DNA of 64,000 nt from CALAMC01 sp964459465 (GCA_964459465.1 CAYWLR010000013.1:30270-94269); one strand, 5' to 3'; shown: positions 25,290 to 35,390, counted from the stretch's first letter. Made by a program: numbers and translations. Notes: generated from the sequence alone by a model not told the origin.

Positions 25290-25985
25290 TTACCTTCGTG
25301 TTTCATCGCTATCGATCAGGCCGTCTTTGAGAACGATCAGTCGTTGCGCCCGTTGCATGATTTTTTCATCGTGGGTGGAAAAAATAAAAGTAATGCCGCT
25401 GGCAAGATTAAGCCGGCGCATCATGTCCAGAAGGTCGCCGCCGGTTTTGCTGTCGAGGTTGGCGGTCGGTTCATCGGCTAATATTAAGGCCGGGCGGGAA
25501 ACCATGGCGCGGGCGACGGCGACGCGCTGGCGTTGTCCGCCGGAGAGTTTGTTGGGCAGACGGTCGGCCATGCCGGCCAGGCCGACGCGTTCGAGAATTT
25601 CCATAACGCGGTTATGGCGTTCGGCTTTGGGCACGTTTTGCAGGAGCATGATGTATTCGATGTTTTCTTCGACCGTCAGGACGGGAATCAAATTGTACGC
25701 CTGGAAGATGAAGCCGATGTTGTCGCGCCGGAAATCGGAGAGTTCCCTGCCGGTCATGGTGGAAATCAGTTTGCCGTTGAGATAGACGTCGCCCTCGGTG
25801 ACGGTATCCAGTCCGGATATAAGATTCAAAAGAGTGGTTTTTCCCGAACCGGATGGTCCCACGATGGCGGTGAATTCTCCGGTTTTGATGGTCAGATCGA
25901 TGCCGCGAATGGCTTCGACCGGGATGCCGTTGTCGTGATAGACTTTTTTCAAGCCTCTGGTTTCAATGATATTATTTGCGTCCAT
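25290..25985 (-). CDS. ABC transporter ATPase (LolD/MacB-type)
   Basis: A 231-residue ATPase of the LolD/MacB/FtsE class. Walker A GPSGSGKTT, Q-loop QAYNLIPVLTVEEN, signature LSGGQRQRVAVARAM, Walker B LILADEPTANLDSKTG and H-loop FSTHDEK are all intact. It pairs with the two FtsX-domain permeases encoded immediately upstream, which would give a mechanotransmission-type ABC system moving lipoproteins or lipids rather than small solutes. It follows the second permease by 9 nt. Confidence 0.94.
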   Translation of the reverse strand: MDANNIIETRGLKKVYHDNGIPVEAIRGIDLTIKTGEFTAIVGPSGSGKTTLLNLISGLDTVTEGDVYLNGKLISTMTGRELSDFRRDNIGFIFQAYNLIPVLTVEENIEYIMLLQNVPKAERHNRVMEILERVGLAGMADRLPNKLSGGQRQRVAVARAMVSRPALILADEPTANLDSKTGGDLLDMMRRLNLASGITFIFSTHDEKIMQRAQRLIVLKDGLIDSDETRR

Positions 25986-25994
25986 AGTACATCC

Positions 25995-27221
25995 TCAATG
26001 ACCTTTACGCATGGCTTCGGCCGGCAGAATTCGGGCGGCGTGCCGGGCCGGGTACAGGCCGATAAGGGCCGTGAATATAAAGACCGCGATAGGATATATG
26101 ATAAACTGCTTCAATTCCATAATGGGATACATCGGGTCGCGATAGGTGATGCCGACCGATTCGATGCCGGAATAGTCGATGCCGGTATGGCCGACAATGG
26201 CGGTTACGACATATCCGATTACAGCTCCGATAATAATGCTGATTATGGCCAGGGCGGCGGCCTCGAAAACGATCAGGCGGCCCATAGCAAACGGGGTGGT
26301 GCCCACGGCGCGCATGACGCCGAACTCGAACATCCGTTCATGCAGTGACATAAACAAGGTATTGATGATGCCCAATGAAACCACGCCGAACAAAATCAGG
26401 CCGAGAATGACCATCAAGAAATCGGCCATTTCGAAGACGGCTTTGATTTCGGGCATGATGACCACCCAGCTGACGGCTTCGTTGCCATCGGTCGAGTACC
26501 GGTTCCAGAAGGGCGCCGTTTTATCGTGGGCAATGTCTTTGTCGGTCAATTTCATGGCGATTTCGTGAATGTCGCCTCCGAGGTTGAGCATGTCCTGGCT
26601 TTTTTCGAGGCGAATGAAGGCCATGCCGAGGTCGATGGATTTATCGCCGAAATCATATATGCCCGATATGCGAAACAGTTCCTGCGCCAGGTCGCCGGTA
26701 TGGGCCTGGGCCGATGTGATAACCACGCGGTCGCCCAGTTCCACTTCGAGCAGTTCGGCCAGTCGACAACCGATGACCAGGTCCTGGGTGTTATCGCCGT
26801 CGAAATATGTCCCCTGTTTGACGGCGTCATCGATCAGCGATAGGTGCTGTTCTGTATTTGGATTTACGCCGACCAATGAGACGGCGCTGACATTGGCCGG
26901 AGAAGTGATCATGCCGAAGGTAAAGGTTCGGCAGGTGAATTTATCGACCAGCGTATCTTTTTCGAGCCGGGTCACGAGTGTTTCGAGATTGGCGATGGTT
27001 AACGCGACGTCATTGGTGAGCCGGAAATCGGCGTGGTGAATCTGGCCTTCGCCCAAAAACGAGCGGGTGGCCGAGTTAACCATGTACTGTTCCATGCCGA
27101 TCATGATGGCATCGGTGAATATCATGGCGGCCAGGCCGATGCCGATGGCGGTTCCGGCGATGAAGGTTCGGCGTTTATTGCGCAGGATATTACGCCAGGC
27201 CAGCTTGACAAATTTATTCAT
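25995..27221 (-). CDS. ABC permease with FtsX domain (LolC/E-like), second copy
   Basis: A 408-residue permease. It has an N-terminal helix (RTFIAGTAIGIGLAAMIF), a large periplasmic MacB-type domain (about 45-270), then three C-terminal helices of the FtsX domain (MADFLMVILGLILFGVVSLGIIN, AALAIISIIIGAVIGYVVTAI, IIYPIAVFIFTALIGLYPARHAARI). The motif RAVGTTPFAMGRLIVFEA is typical of the coupling-helix region. It resembles the neighbouring permease, so the transporter is probably a heterodimer as in LolCE. It starts 12 nt after the first permease stop. Confidence 0.9.
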   Translation of the reverse strand: MNKFVKLAWRNILRNKRRTFIAGTAIGIGLAAMIFTDAIMIGMEQYMVNSATRSFLGEGQIHHADFRLTNDVALTIANLETLVTRLEKDTLVDKFTCRTFTFGMITSPANVSAVSLVGVNPNTEQHLSLIDDAVKQGTYFDGDNTQDLVIGCRLAELLEVELGDRVVITSAQAHTGDLAQELFRISGIYDFGDKSIDLGMAFIRLEKSQDMLNLGGDIHEIAMKLTDKDIAHDKTAPFWNRYSTDGNEAVSWVVIMPEIKAVFEMADFLMVILGLILFGVVSLGIINTLFMSLHERMFEFGVMRAVGTTPFAMGRLIVFEAAALAIISIIIGAVIGYVVTAIVGHTGIDYSGIESVGITYRDPMYPIMELKQFIIYPIAVFIFTALIGLYPARHAARILPAEAMRKGH

Positions 27222-27233
27222 GGCGTTTGGTCC

Positions 27234-28451
27234 TCAAAGTGCCCTCATGGCCTTCGCCGGGGCGATATGCGCCGCTTTGAGCGCCGGAAACAATGACACC
27301 AGAAACGACGACAGAAGCACGGCCAGACCGGGTAAATAGAAACTCTGGGCGTTGATTTCGGTTAAGCTCTCGGAAAATTTCACGCCGCCATAATCGATAC
27401 TTTCGGGAAGGGGGATGCCATGAAGGGAGAAATAATAATTCACCCCCAGCGCCAACACGGACCCGATAAGAAGACTGATGACGGCCATGATAAACACTTC
27501 CAGAATCACCAGTCGGAATATCTGTCCCGGCCCGGTGCCGATCGCCCGCAGGACACCGTACTCACGGGTCCGTTCGAGAACGGTCATCAAGACGGTGTTG
27601 AGCACGCCGACGGCAACGATAAGGATTATGACGCCCAGGGAGACCCAGTTGCCTTTTTTATCGGCCTGCATGGCGTGATAAAAAGATTTCGCGAACTGTT
27701 GCCAGGGAGCGACGTTCAGGGTGCTGTCCGTCAGGACGGCGGCAATCCGGGCGGTGGCGTCTTTGACACTGTTTAGATTATCGACGACGATGGCCAGTTC
27801 ATGGACACGGCCGTCAAGGACCAGGAGATTTTGGGCGTCGCTCAAGTGAAGATAGCAGGCGGTCTGGTCATGCATGAAGTCGCCGCCTTCCATGATGCCG
27901 ACGATGGTGTATAAATCGTTGGCGATAGAACCATCGGCTCCCTGCGACACAATGACGAGTTCATCTCCGGGTGCGGCCGCCAGAATTTTGGCCAATCCGC
28001 GCCCCAGGACGGCTTCGTTGTTCGGATTATTCGAGAGGGTGCGGCCGTTCGTTAATTTTCTGTCAAAAAACGTGGCTTCGTTTTCAAGAGCGGGGTCGAT
28101 GCCGATGATGCGGATTCCGGCCGATTTATCGCGAACCGATCCCAGACCCATGGCGTACAGCCGGGCGGTGCAGGCGATTACGTGCTCCACGCCCGTAATT
28201 TCAGAGCGGATATAGTCATAATTGGCGATGGTTTTATATAAAGTGGGGCGGTCGAGGTAGTCGTCTTTATGAATCTGGATATGTCCAAGGCGGTTGCGGG
28301 TGAACATGTCGATAATGTGATTATAGGTCCCGTCGGCCCAGCCAATGGAAAAGGCCGCGAGGACAAAGCCACCGAACATGGTCAGGATGGTCAGGAAGGT
28401 CCGCCGCCGCTGACGGAAGATATTGCGAAAGGCGATCTTAAGTGTCAGCAT
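27234..28451 (-). CDS. ABC permease with FtsX domain (LolC/E-like), first copy
   Basis: A 405-residue permease with the same layout as its downstream neighbour: N-terminal helix (RTFLTILTMFGGFVLAAFSIGWA), periplasmic domain, and three C-terminal helices (SLGVIILIVAVGVLNTVLMTVL, LEVFIMAVISLLIGSVLALGV, LPGLAVLLSSFLVSLFPALKAAHI). RAIGTGPGQIFRLVILE matches the coupling motif. It sits 11 nt after the LolA-like gene. Together with the second permease and LolD-like ATPase it forms a complete inner-membrane complex. Confidence 0.9.
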   Translation of the reverse strand: MLTLKIAFRNIFRQRRRTFLTILTMFGGFVLAAFSIGWADGTYNHIIDMFTRNRLGHIQIHKDDYLDRPTLYKTIANYDYIRSEITGVEHVIACTARLYAMGLGSVRDKSAGIRIIGIDPALENEATFFDRKLTNGRTLSNNPNNEAVLGRGLAKILAAAPGDELVIVSQGADGSIANDLYTIVGIMEGGDFMHDQTACYLHLSDAQNLLVLDGRVHELAIVVDNLNSVKDATARIAAVLTDSTLNVAPWQQFAKSFYHAMQADKKGNWVSLGVIILIVAVGVLNTVLMTVLERTREYGVLRAIGTGPGQIFRLVILEVFIMAVISLLIGSVLALGVNYYFSLHGIPLPESIDYGGVKFSESLTEINAQSFYLPGLAVLLSSFLVSLFPALKAAHIAPAKAMRAL

Positions 28452-28462
28452 TAAATACCCGT

Positions 28463-29227
28463 CTATTTGCGCGATTGAAGATTTCTCAAGGTGAAGGTTT
28501 CGCGGTCCAGTTTGGCGTCGAATTCGATTTCGATATAGCGCACGATGGTTTTGTGTCCCTCTTTGTTCTGCGGGATCATCTCCAGCGTAGCCGGAATGGT
28601 CCGGTCGCCGAATCTTTTCACGTCGGAATATATGAGGACCCGCATAAGCCGTCCTTTTTCGTCATAGTAGCGAGCCCACCGCGGGATTTTATCGGCTTTA
28701 CGAATACAAAATATAATATTTTTCCAGACGACCGGGATATTCTCGTTGGGGATGCAGTTGATGTAATAGTTATCCTCGGTGCCGTCTTCGACGTCGATGG
28801 CTTCATAGGTGTAATCCTCGAAAAGCGAGAATTCTTTGACCAGATCGTCGTTGGTGAAATCCGAGCCCATCCAGGAACTCATCATCATCGATGGCGGGAC
28901 TTTAATGACCTTGTCGGTTTTGGGCAGGTAATTCCACATTTCGTTATCGATGCGCAACGTTGCGACGCCCTCGTCCTTTTTGGGGGCGGTAATGCGGATG
29001 AAGGTTTTATCCATGCCCTCCGACCAACCGTACATGGACAATGTCCTCTGCCAGTTGGGCGTGATGATTTCCATTTCCAGTTCGCTATAGCTGGAATTGG
29101 AGCGATAGAGGCGGTCGACATCCTGAATGATATTGTTAATATCTTCCTGGCTGATTTTCTCGGCGGCCGGCGAGGCGGCGGCCAAGCCGGAGAAAAACAA
29201 AGTTATGGTAATGGCCAGATATTTCAT
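28463..29227 (-). CDS. LolA-like outer-membrane lipoprotein-sorting protein
   Basis: A 254-residue periplasmic protein: signal peptide MKYLAITITLFFSGLAAASPA, then a LolA/LolB-like half-barrel (LEMEIITPNWQRTLSMYGW, TLRIDNEMWNYLPKTDKVIKVPPSMMM, EIEFDAKLDRETFTLRNL). The family (LolA_like) is usually encoded next to FtsX-type ABC permeases and an outer-membrane barrel, as here. It would carry a hydrophobic cargo from the ABC complex across the periplasm. There is no lipobox, so it is soluble. It is the first cistron of the operon. Confidence 0.85.
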   Translation of the reverse strand: MKYLAITITLFFSGLAAASPAAEKISQEDINNIIQDVDRLYRSNSSYSELEMEIITPNWQRTLSMYGWSEGMDKTFIRITAPKKDEGVATLRIDNEMWNYLPKTDKVIKVPPSMMMSSWMGSDFTNDDLVKEFSLFEDYTYEAIDVEDGTEDNYYINCIPNENIPVVWKNIIFCIRKADKIPRWARYYDEKGRLMRVLIYSDVKRFGDRTIPATLEMIPQNKEGHKTIVRYIEIEFDAKLDRETFTLRNLQSRK

Positions 29228-29427
29228 AATAGTATTCCTTTACGAATCTGCAGTCATAGTGTTTAAGATTATACTATTGATGCATAGGGGCAATTCATTT
29301 TTCTTATTATTGGATATAGTTATAAACGGCTTACAAGGCAAGGGGAGAATGATTAGGGAAAGCCGGCGGCAAAAAATGCTTGGGTCTTTTTATGGACACC
29401 AATATATTTTATTACAACAAAATAAGA

Positions 29428-29452
29428 AGGGGCGCCGGTTCGGGCGCCCCCA
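29428..29452 (-). terminator. Rho-independent terminator
   Basis: GGGGCGCC/GGCGCCCC stem with a 6-nt loop. On the minus strand it is followed by TTCTTATTTTGTTG. It lies 25-49 bp past the stop of the dockerin protein at 29477. Confidence 0.8.
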
Positions 29453-29476
29453 CAGACGGATCAATAAAAGGAGAGA

Positions 29477-31354
29477 TTAAGGGCATTGTGGCGTGGGTCC
29501 GTCGAAATAAATCATTTCGATAAGGAAAAGAATGTCAAGGAGGTTGATAGCTTCATCGAAGTTGATATCGCCGACGGCCGGGTTGGGGTATGGAGCCGGG
29601 CCGGAGTTGTAAACATGATTGATTAAAAGCAGTATATCGGTCAGATTGACCCCACCGCTGAAATCGGCGTCGCCCAGTTGAATGGGAGGATTATCGAGCC
29701 GTAATATTATGACGGCGTGCTGGAGCGGCTCCGCCTGCGGGCAGGGGTGAGACAAATCCGAAGCGCAGACTTCGAGATACCAGATTGTCCCGGAATCGCG
29801 GCAAATTGGGGCGTACTGCCAGAAACCGGTTTCCCGGTCGATTTGGCCCGGGCCGGAAACGAGGTGGTATTCTACCGGGTCGGGCGGCATATTGGGGTCA
29901 TAGGCGAGAAAGTCGTATTGGAAAGGTTTATACGGATCATTGACAAGTTGAGCCGGATACTGGTTAAAGCCGGGCGGGAAATTGGGAATTTCGGCTATAT
30001 AAATATTGATTTTGCCGCCGAAATAATCGGCCGCCGCGGCACTTTCAATATCCGGCGCCGTTGAGCTGAAGACTATTTCAAATAAATCAATCGGTCCGGC
30101 GGGCAGGGTGACCGAATCTATCTCCGCTTGATCACCCAACAAGTCCCGCCGGCCGCATATAAGAATTTTTAACTTATCATTCTCAAGATTTTGATGAAGT
30201 TCCAGATGGCCGGCTTCGGGCATGAGGTTTATATGGAAATCTTCCGTTTGCCAACCGGGCGTGTCGAAAATTATATTCAGGGCCCCACCCGGTTTCTTAA
30301 ACTGGGTTCTAACGATATAAGAGGAATCGGTTTCGACCGGAGCGATCAGGCCGACGGTGCTGTCGATGGTCATCACCGGCGGATGAGGCCAGGGGGCCAA
30401 TGCCGTATCGATAATACGATCGAAATAGACGAAATCTTCGACGGTTAACGGCCGGTTGTCGCCTTTTATATCCGAGGCCGCCGTTTGTGCCGCCGGGTCG
30501 ATGGTGAATACGACGGGGCCATAAAGCAGAAAGTCGCGAAACAAATCCCGGTCGGGCAGTCGGTATGGTTGGCCGTCGAGATCCATATCGCCGCGTCCCG
30601 TGAAGGGATTCTGACATTGTATATGAATGCCGCCGTTGATAAAATCGACCGTCCGTTGCGGCGGGTTGGGTGCGCCCGGGTCGATACAAACGTCCGGGCA
30701 ACCATAATATGATGAAAAATGAGCCGCATGGTCGGTGATGTTGTAGCCGTTGAAATCATAGACGGAATCGGCCACGGCCAGATACACGATTTCGAGCGGT
30801 CCGGCGGCGGTGCCGTTATCGCCGCAGTCGGTCCAGTAAAATCTGACGCCATAAAAGCCGCAATCGAGTTCGCTTTTGTTTTTCACCTGGAAGTTGAGGG
30901 TAAACATGACGGTTCCGTCGGGGATAGTGCGGCTCAAGGGGTGATGCGGCCCGCTCTGGATTTCGGCCAGTGAAATCACCTGAACCATGCCCGGCGGGCA
31001 ATGGTCATCACAGCTTTCCGGCCGGCCGGCGCGAAAAGTGAAATATTCCCATTCAAAGGTTCCCGGTATATTAAAAAGAATACCTTTGGTGGCGCCGACA
31101 AAAGTCAACCCGGTGGTGTCATAAGCGAACAGCCAATCCCATCCGTGCATTATATCGGTTCCGGCTGTTTTGGTAATGGGCACCGAGATAATCTGGCCGG
31201 GCGCGGCTTCAAAATACTGACCGATTTCAAATTTAAAAGGAGCCTGTTCGGCATATACCGGGCACAAAAGTATAAGCCATGGAATTATCGGTCCTATAAA
31301 GAATAGGGAGATAACCCTGATATGATGCTTCGAGGGGGTGAAGCGAATTATCAT
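29477..31354 (-). CDS. Secreted multidomain protein: cohesin-like, internal and terminal dockerins
   Basis: A 625-residue exported protein. After a signal peptide (VISLFFIGPIIPWLILLCPVYA-EQ) comes a cohesin-like beta-sandwich (about 40-190; PFKFEIGQYFEAAPGQIISVP). Around 255-315 are two calcium-loop-like segments (DMDLDGQPYRLPDRD and DIKGDNRPLTVEDF) that look like an internal dockerin. A second beta-sandwich follows (about 320-460), then an Ig/cadherin-like domain (FNQYPAQLVNDPYKPFQYDF). The terminal dockerin (DADFSGGVNLTD, DINFDEAINLLD) ends TPQCP, but unlike the other dockerins in the window its first cysteine is replaced (LGDAD for CGDAD). No catalytic domain is seen, so a scaffold or binding role is likely (inference). 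Confidence 0.82.
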   Translation of the reverse strand: MIIRFTPSKHHIRVISLFFIGPIIPWLILLCPVYAEQAPFKFEIGQYFEAAPGQIISVPITKTAGTDIMHGWDWLFAYDTTGLTFVGATKGILFNIPGTFEWEYFTFRAGRPESCDDHCPPGMVQVISLAEIQSGPHHPLSRTIPDGTVMFTLNFQVKNKSELDCGFYGVRFYWTDCGDNGTAAGPLEIVYLAVADSVYDFNGYNITDHAAHFSSYYGCPDVCIDPGAPNPPQRTVDFINGGIHIQCQNPFTGRGDMDLDGQPYRLPDRDLFRDFLLYGPVVFTIDPAAQTAASDIKGDNRPLTVEDFVYFDRIIDTALAPWPHPPVMTIDSTVGLIAPVETDSSYIVRTQFKKPGGALNIIFDTPGWQTEDFHINLMPEAGHLELHQNLENDKLKILICGRRDLLGDQAEIDSVTLPAGPIDLFEIVFSSTAPDIESAAAADYFGGKINIYIAEIPNFPPGFNQYPAQLVNDPYKPFQYDFLAYDPNMPPDPVEYHLVSGPGQIDRETGFWQYAPICRDSGTIWYLEVCASDLSHPCPQAEPLQHAVIILRLDNPPIQLGDADFSGGVNLTDILLLINHVYNSGPAPYPNPAVGDINFDEAINLLDILFLIEMIYFDGPTPQCP

Positions 31355-31649
31355 TGAACAGGCTCCTTATAAAGAATTGACCGTCATTTCAATTCTTAAC
31401 AAAAGAAAACAATTAGAGCCCTCAATGTGGATTAGAAGCGGTTTATTTTATATCGTTAGCGAATTTGCATTTTTAAAATAGCATAAAAGCCGGGTTTGTC
31501 AAGCCCCAAATTGCCGCTTGTGCGGAATATTATTTAATTTATTTTGTTTTAAATAAACGAATATCTGTCAGATACGTTCTATTAGATGGACGGACGGCTT
31601 CCTCACTGCGCCGTTAACCCGTCTAAGGGTATAGGGGTCGGAATACTAA
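31355..31649. other. Divergent intergenic region
   Basis: AT-rich 295-bp spacer between the divergently transcribed dockerin protein and the first subtilase gene. It must hold both promoters. I see no consensus -35/-10 pair good enough to place, and no hairpin. Confidence 0.5.
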
Positions 31650-34600
31650 ATGTTAGCCGGAAAACAGTTTTTCATAGTTTCTTTATCACTTATTATTATT
31701 TTAGTTACCGGGATTGTCGAAGCGTATTACGGCGGGCAGCAGTCATCAATATCGACTGTTTCGGAGTCATACGGCCTGATAATCAAATTCAAGCCGGGCG
31801 GTCAACCGCAGGAAATAACGCAAAAAAATGGTGTGGCGGTCACTTCCAACCCGGTCCTGAACGCCATCAATAATAAGTATTCCGTTGAATCGCTGAAGCC
31901 GCTTGAGTCGGTCGCGACAAAACGGGGGAAGAATCATCCGCTTTCAGGGGTTTTTATGGTCGAGTCGGCCGATAAATCATCCTTGTCGGAAATGCGCGCC
32001 GATTATGAAAAGGTCGAGGAAGTTCTCTGGGTCGAGCCGGACTATATGGTCACTTTTCAAAATATACCGAATGATGAATACTTCCCGCATTTATGGAATC
32101 TATATAATCATGGTCAGGGGCATTACGATATTGAAAGGGGTAATCTTGACGGCGACGACAAGCTTGTAATCCGATATGGCCTTGACGACGCCGATATCGA
32201 TTATGATATTTTGCCGACGATGTCTCCCGATGCGACGCACCAGACGGTGGCGGCCATAATCGATACCGGACTGGATTTGTTTCATCCCGACCTGGAGGGG
32301 CAAATCTGGACCAATGCCCGGGAAATCGCCGGCAACGGCAAGGACGACGACCATAACGGTTATATCGATGATGTTTGTGGCTGGGACTATTCGGCCAGCG
32401 GCAGTTCGCCCAAGCCGGAAGACAACGACCCCTCGGATAATCTTGGACACGGGACGCATATCGCGGGAACGATTGCGGCCAAGGCGGGCAACGGTATCGG
32501 CATTACCGGAATCGCCCCGCAATGCAAAATCATGCCGTTGAAAATCAATCCCTGGGCGCTGACATCGAAAATTGCCCGGGCGATAGTTTACGCCGCCGAC
32601 AACGGGGCGGACGTCATCAACATGAGTTTCGGACTGCCCTATCGAAGTCTAATAATCGAGTCGGTTCTGGAGTACGCCTATAATAAAGGCGTTGTATTGT
32701 GTGCCTCCAGCGGAAATTCGGGTATCGCCGAGGTCAATTACCCGGCCGGGTCGCCTCTGACCATGGCGGTTGGAGCCACCAATGATTCGGATCGGGTGAC
32801 GATATTTTCCACATATGGAAACCATATTGATCTGTGTGCTCCCGGCGACGCGATATTGTCTTTGCGGGCCGAGGGGACCGATATGTACAATGTCCCGCCG
32901 TCGGCCGAACCGGGGGTGCATATCATCGACGGCCTGTATTATATATCTTCGGGGACGAGCATGTCCTGTCCCCATGTGGTGGCGGCCGCGGCTTATCTTA
33001 AGTCAAAGTCACCGGGGCTTTCGCCCGACCGGGTCAGAGCCATTCTGAACGGCACGGCCGATGATATTACTGACCCTTTTGGCCGGTGTGAAAATCTCGT
33101 CGGTTTTGATATGTACAGCGGCTACGGGCGGCTGAATCTGGCGGCGGCGCTGGAGAATACTCCCGCCGTCGTCGCCCAAATCACGTCTCCGGGTGGGCAT
33201 CAAATAATCAACGGTGCCGTCGAAATAACCGGGTCGGCCTATGGCGACGATTTCTTTGATTACCGGGTCAGTTTCGGTGCCGGGTACATACCTGGCCAGT
33301 GGACGATCATCATTGATTCCGATGAAGCGGTAAAGGATGATATTCTGGCGGTCTGGAACACGGACGGCCTGGCTTCGGGTATTTACACGCTAAAATTGAA
33401 TGTCGGAGCCGACAACGTTGCTTATCGGATCGTGCATGTGATCGGCGAGAATGTCTGCGTTATCGAATCGCCGCTCGATAATGCGACTATTCCGCAAATC
33501 GTCGATATTCGCGGCAGTGTTTATGGTCCCGAATTCGACCGGGCGATTCTGGAATACGGAGTCGGGGCCGAACCGTTGCAATGGTACCGGTTGGCCGAAA
33601 TCACCGCTCCGGTCTATGATGATATCATGGCCGCCTGGTATATTAAAATCGACGACGGTAATCTGTTCAGCCTGCGACTGACGTCGTTCACGACGACGGG
33701 GCTGGAGATCGCCGATACGGTCAGGGTAACGGTCGAATCGATATTGAACACATCGGATGCCTGGAAGGTACATCTGCCGGGCCTGCCGTCGGCCATCGCC
33801 AATTACGGTGATTATGACGGCGACGGTGTCAACGAAATTATAATCGGGACCGATGCCGGGATTGTATTTATATCACCCGACGGGGCAATAAAGTCATCGG
33901 GCATGCCGAATTTCCCGATTAACAAATATTTTGCGCCGGTGGCGGTCGGGGACGGCAATGGCGACGGTGTCGATGATATCGCCGCGTTGGGGAATAACCC
34001 GCCCACGCTGCACTTTTCATCCGGGGCCGGGCCGGCGTTCGATTTTTCCGTACCCGATACCATTTCCGCCGGAGGGCCGCTTATATCGGAAGGGACCATT
34101 TCGAAAGTATTTTTCCGGGATATTAACGGTGACGGTGCCGATGAGATCCATTTGTTTTTGTATAACGGGTCGCACTCCCACGTGTATGTTTTCAATGCCT
34201 CGGGCGCGGTGCTGTCCAATATCTCCCGAATCTCCGAGTATTTGTCGTGCGACCTGAACGGCGACATGGTCGATGAGCTATACTATTATAGGAGCGGCAG
34301 TGGCAAGTTGAGTCGGGCGACGCTTGGCGGCCAAATTCAGGACAGCGTGATATTGATCGAGAACGGTGTACGCCTTGCCTGTCATGGGCTGTCGGCCTAT
34401 GATGTCGATGGTGACGGCCTTCATGAATTGATCCTCAACGGCTCGTTCGACGGCGGAAGGCACAGAATTTATGCTTTCGATTATGGTCTGCGGATTCTCG
34501 ACGGTTGGCCGCATGATATGGAGCTCGATGATTACCTGACGCCGACGGTTCCGATTTTCGCCGATATCGACGGTGACGATGTTCCGGAATATTTCACGTC

Positions 34601-35390
34601 ATACTTCGATTACAGCGAAAGCTTCGTTTTTGGCTGGCGCCTCGACGGGACGTCGATTATAACGGAAGGGACCGACGGGCATTTTATCAAGGTCCCGCAC
34701 CCGTCCATTTTGAACATGCTACTCGCGGCCGATATCGACGGGGATAATAGGCCCGACCTTGTCGCCCGGGCCAACAACGACCTGTTTTCGTCTTTCAAGG
34801 TTCAGCGCCTATATGCCTGGAATAATGAGGCGGAATCAATCGAACGCTTTCCGATAGTATTAAATGAAAAGGAATTTGTCACGCCGCGTTACACCCCGAC
34901 TATCGGTGATATAAACAAGGACGGTTACATCGACCTGATCGTTCCGACCGACGACAGCTCGCTTATATTTATCAATTTCACCGGGAGTGAATATAATGAA
35001 GAAAATTGTCCGGTCCCGGCCTGGCGTTATTCAAGACGTTTCAACAATGTCGGCACCGCGGGCGGCTCCGGTATAATCACGGATATGGAAGAAGACGAGG
35101 GATCCCTTCCGGCCGAGTTCAGTCTTGCCCAGAATGCGCCCAATCCGTTCAACCCGACAACGGCGATAAACTACACCATCATACGGAAGGCCCATGTCCG
35201 TCTGGAAATCTTCGACATTCTGGGGCGGCATGTGCGGACGATGGTCGACGGAATTCAGGGGGCGGGTTCATATAGCATTCTGTTCGACGGTCGCGCCGAT
35301 GCGGGTAACGCGCTGGCTTCGGGCGTGTATTTTTACCGTCTGCGCGTGGATGACCAAAACCAAATAAAGAGAATGGTCCTGTTGAAATGA
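31650..35390 (+). CDS. Secreted S8 subtilase with FG-GAP-like propeller and T9SS-type sorting domain
   Basis: A 1246-residue exported protease. Signal peptide LAGKQFFIVSLSLIIILVTGIVEA; I9-like propeptide (about 40-130); S8 domain with D205 (AIIDTG), H267 (GHGTHIAG) and S437 (SSGTSMSCPHVV). Two beta-sandwich domains follow (about 510-690). From 690 to about 1130 there are at least eight DxDGDG-type repeats (DYDGDGVNEI, DINGDGADEI, DVDGDGLHEL, DINKDGYIDL), the FG-GAP/integrin-like pattern of a calcium-binding propeller. The last roughly 90 residues are a T9SS type A sorting domain (AQNAPNPFNPTTAINY ... GVYFYRLRV ... KRMVLLK). It is co-transcribed with the next gene (ATGA overlap) and paralogous to the gene at 38104. 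Confidence 0.93.
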   Translation: MLAGKQFFIVSLSLIIILVTGIVEAYYGGQQSSISTVSESYGLIIKFKPGGQPQEITQKNGVAVTSNPVLNAINNKYSVESLKPLESVATKRGKNHPLSGVFMVESADKSSLSEMRADYEKVEEVLWVEPDYMVTFQNIPNDEYFPHLWNLYNHGQGHYDIERGNLDGDDKLVIRYGLDDADIDYDILPTMSPDATHQTVAAIIDTGLDLFHPDLEGQIWTNAREIAGNGKDDDHNGYIDDVCGWDYSASGSSPKPEDNDPSDNLGHGTHIAGTIAAKAGNGIGITGIAPQCKIMPLKINPWALTSKIARAIVYAADNGADVINMSFGLPYRSLIIESVLEYAYNKGVVLCASSGNSGIAEVNYPAGSPLTMAVGATNDSDRVTIFSTYGNHIDLCAPGDAILSLRAEGTDMYNVPPSAEPGVHIIDGLYYISSGTSMSCPHVVAAAAYLKSKSPGLSPDRVRAILNGTADDITDPFGRCENLVGFDMYSGYGRLNLAAALENTPAVVAQITSPGGHQIINGAVEITGSAYGDDFFDYRVSFGAGYIPGQWTIIIDSDEAVKDDILAVWNTDGLASGIYTLKLNVGADNVAYRIVHVIGENVCVIESPLDNATIPQIVDIRGSVYGPEFDRAILEYGVGAEPLQWYRLAEITAPVYDDIMAAWYIKIDDGNLFSLRLTSFTTTGLEIADTVRVTVESILNTSDAWKVHLPGLPSAIANYGDYDGDGVNEIIIGTDAGIVFISPDGAIKSSGMPNFPINKYFAPVAVGDGNGDGVDDIAALGNNPPTLHFSSGAGPAFDFSVPDTISAGGPLISEGTISKVFFRDINGDGADEIHLFLYNGSHSHVYVFNASGAVLSNISRISEYLSCDLNGDMVDELYYYRSGSGKLSRATLGGQIQDSVILIENGVRLACHGLSAYDVDGDGLHELILNGSFDGGRHRIYAFDYGLRILDGWPHDMELDDYLTPTVPIFADIDGDDVPEYFTSYFDYSESFVFGWRLDGTSIITEGTDGHFIKVPHPSILNMLLAADIDGDNRPDLVARANNDLFSSFKVQRLYAWNNEAESIERFPIVLNEKEFVTPRYTPTIGDINKDGYIDLIVPTDDSSLIFINFTGSEYNEENCPVPAWRYSRRFNNVGTAGGSGIITDMEEDEGSLPAEFSLAQNAPNPFNPTTAINYTIIRKAHVRLEIFDILGRHVRTMVDGIQGAGSYSILFDGRADAGNALASGVYFYRLRVDDQNQIKRMVLLK

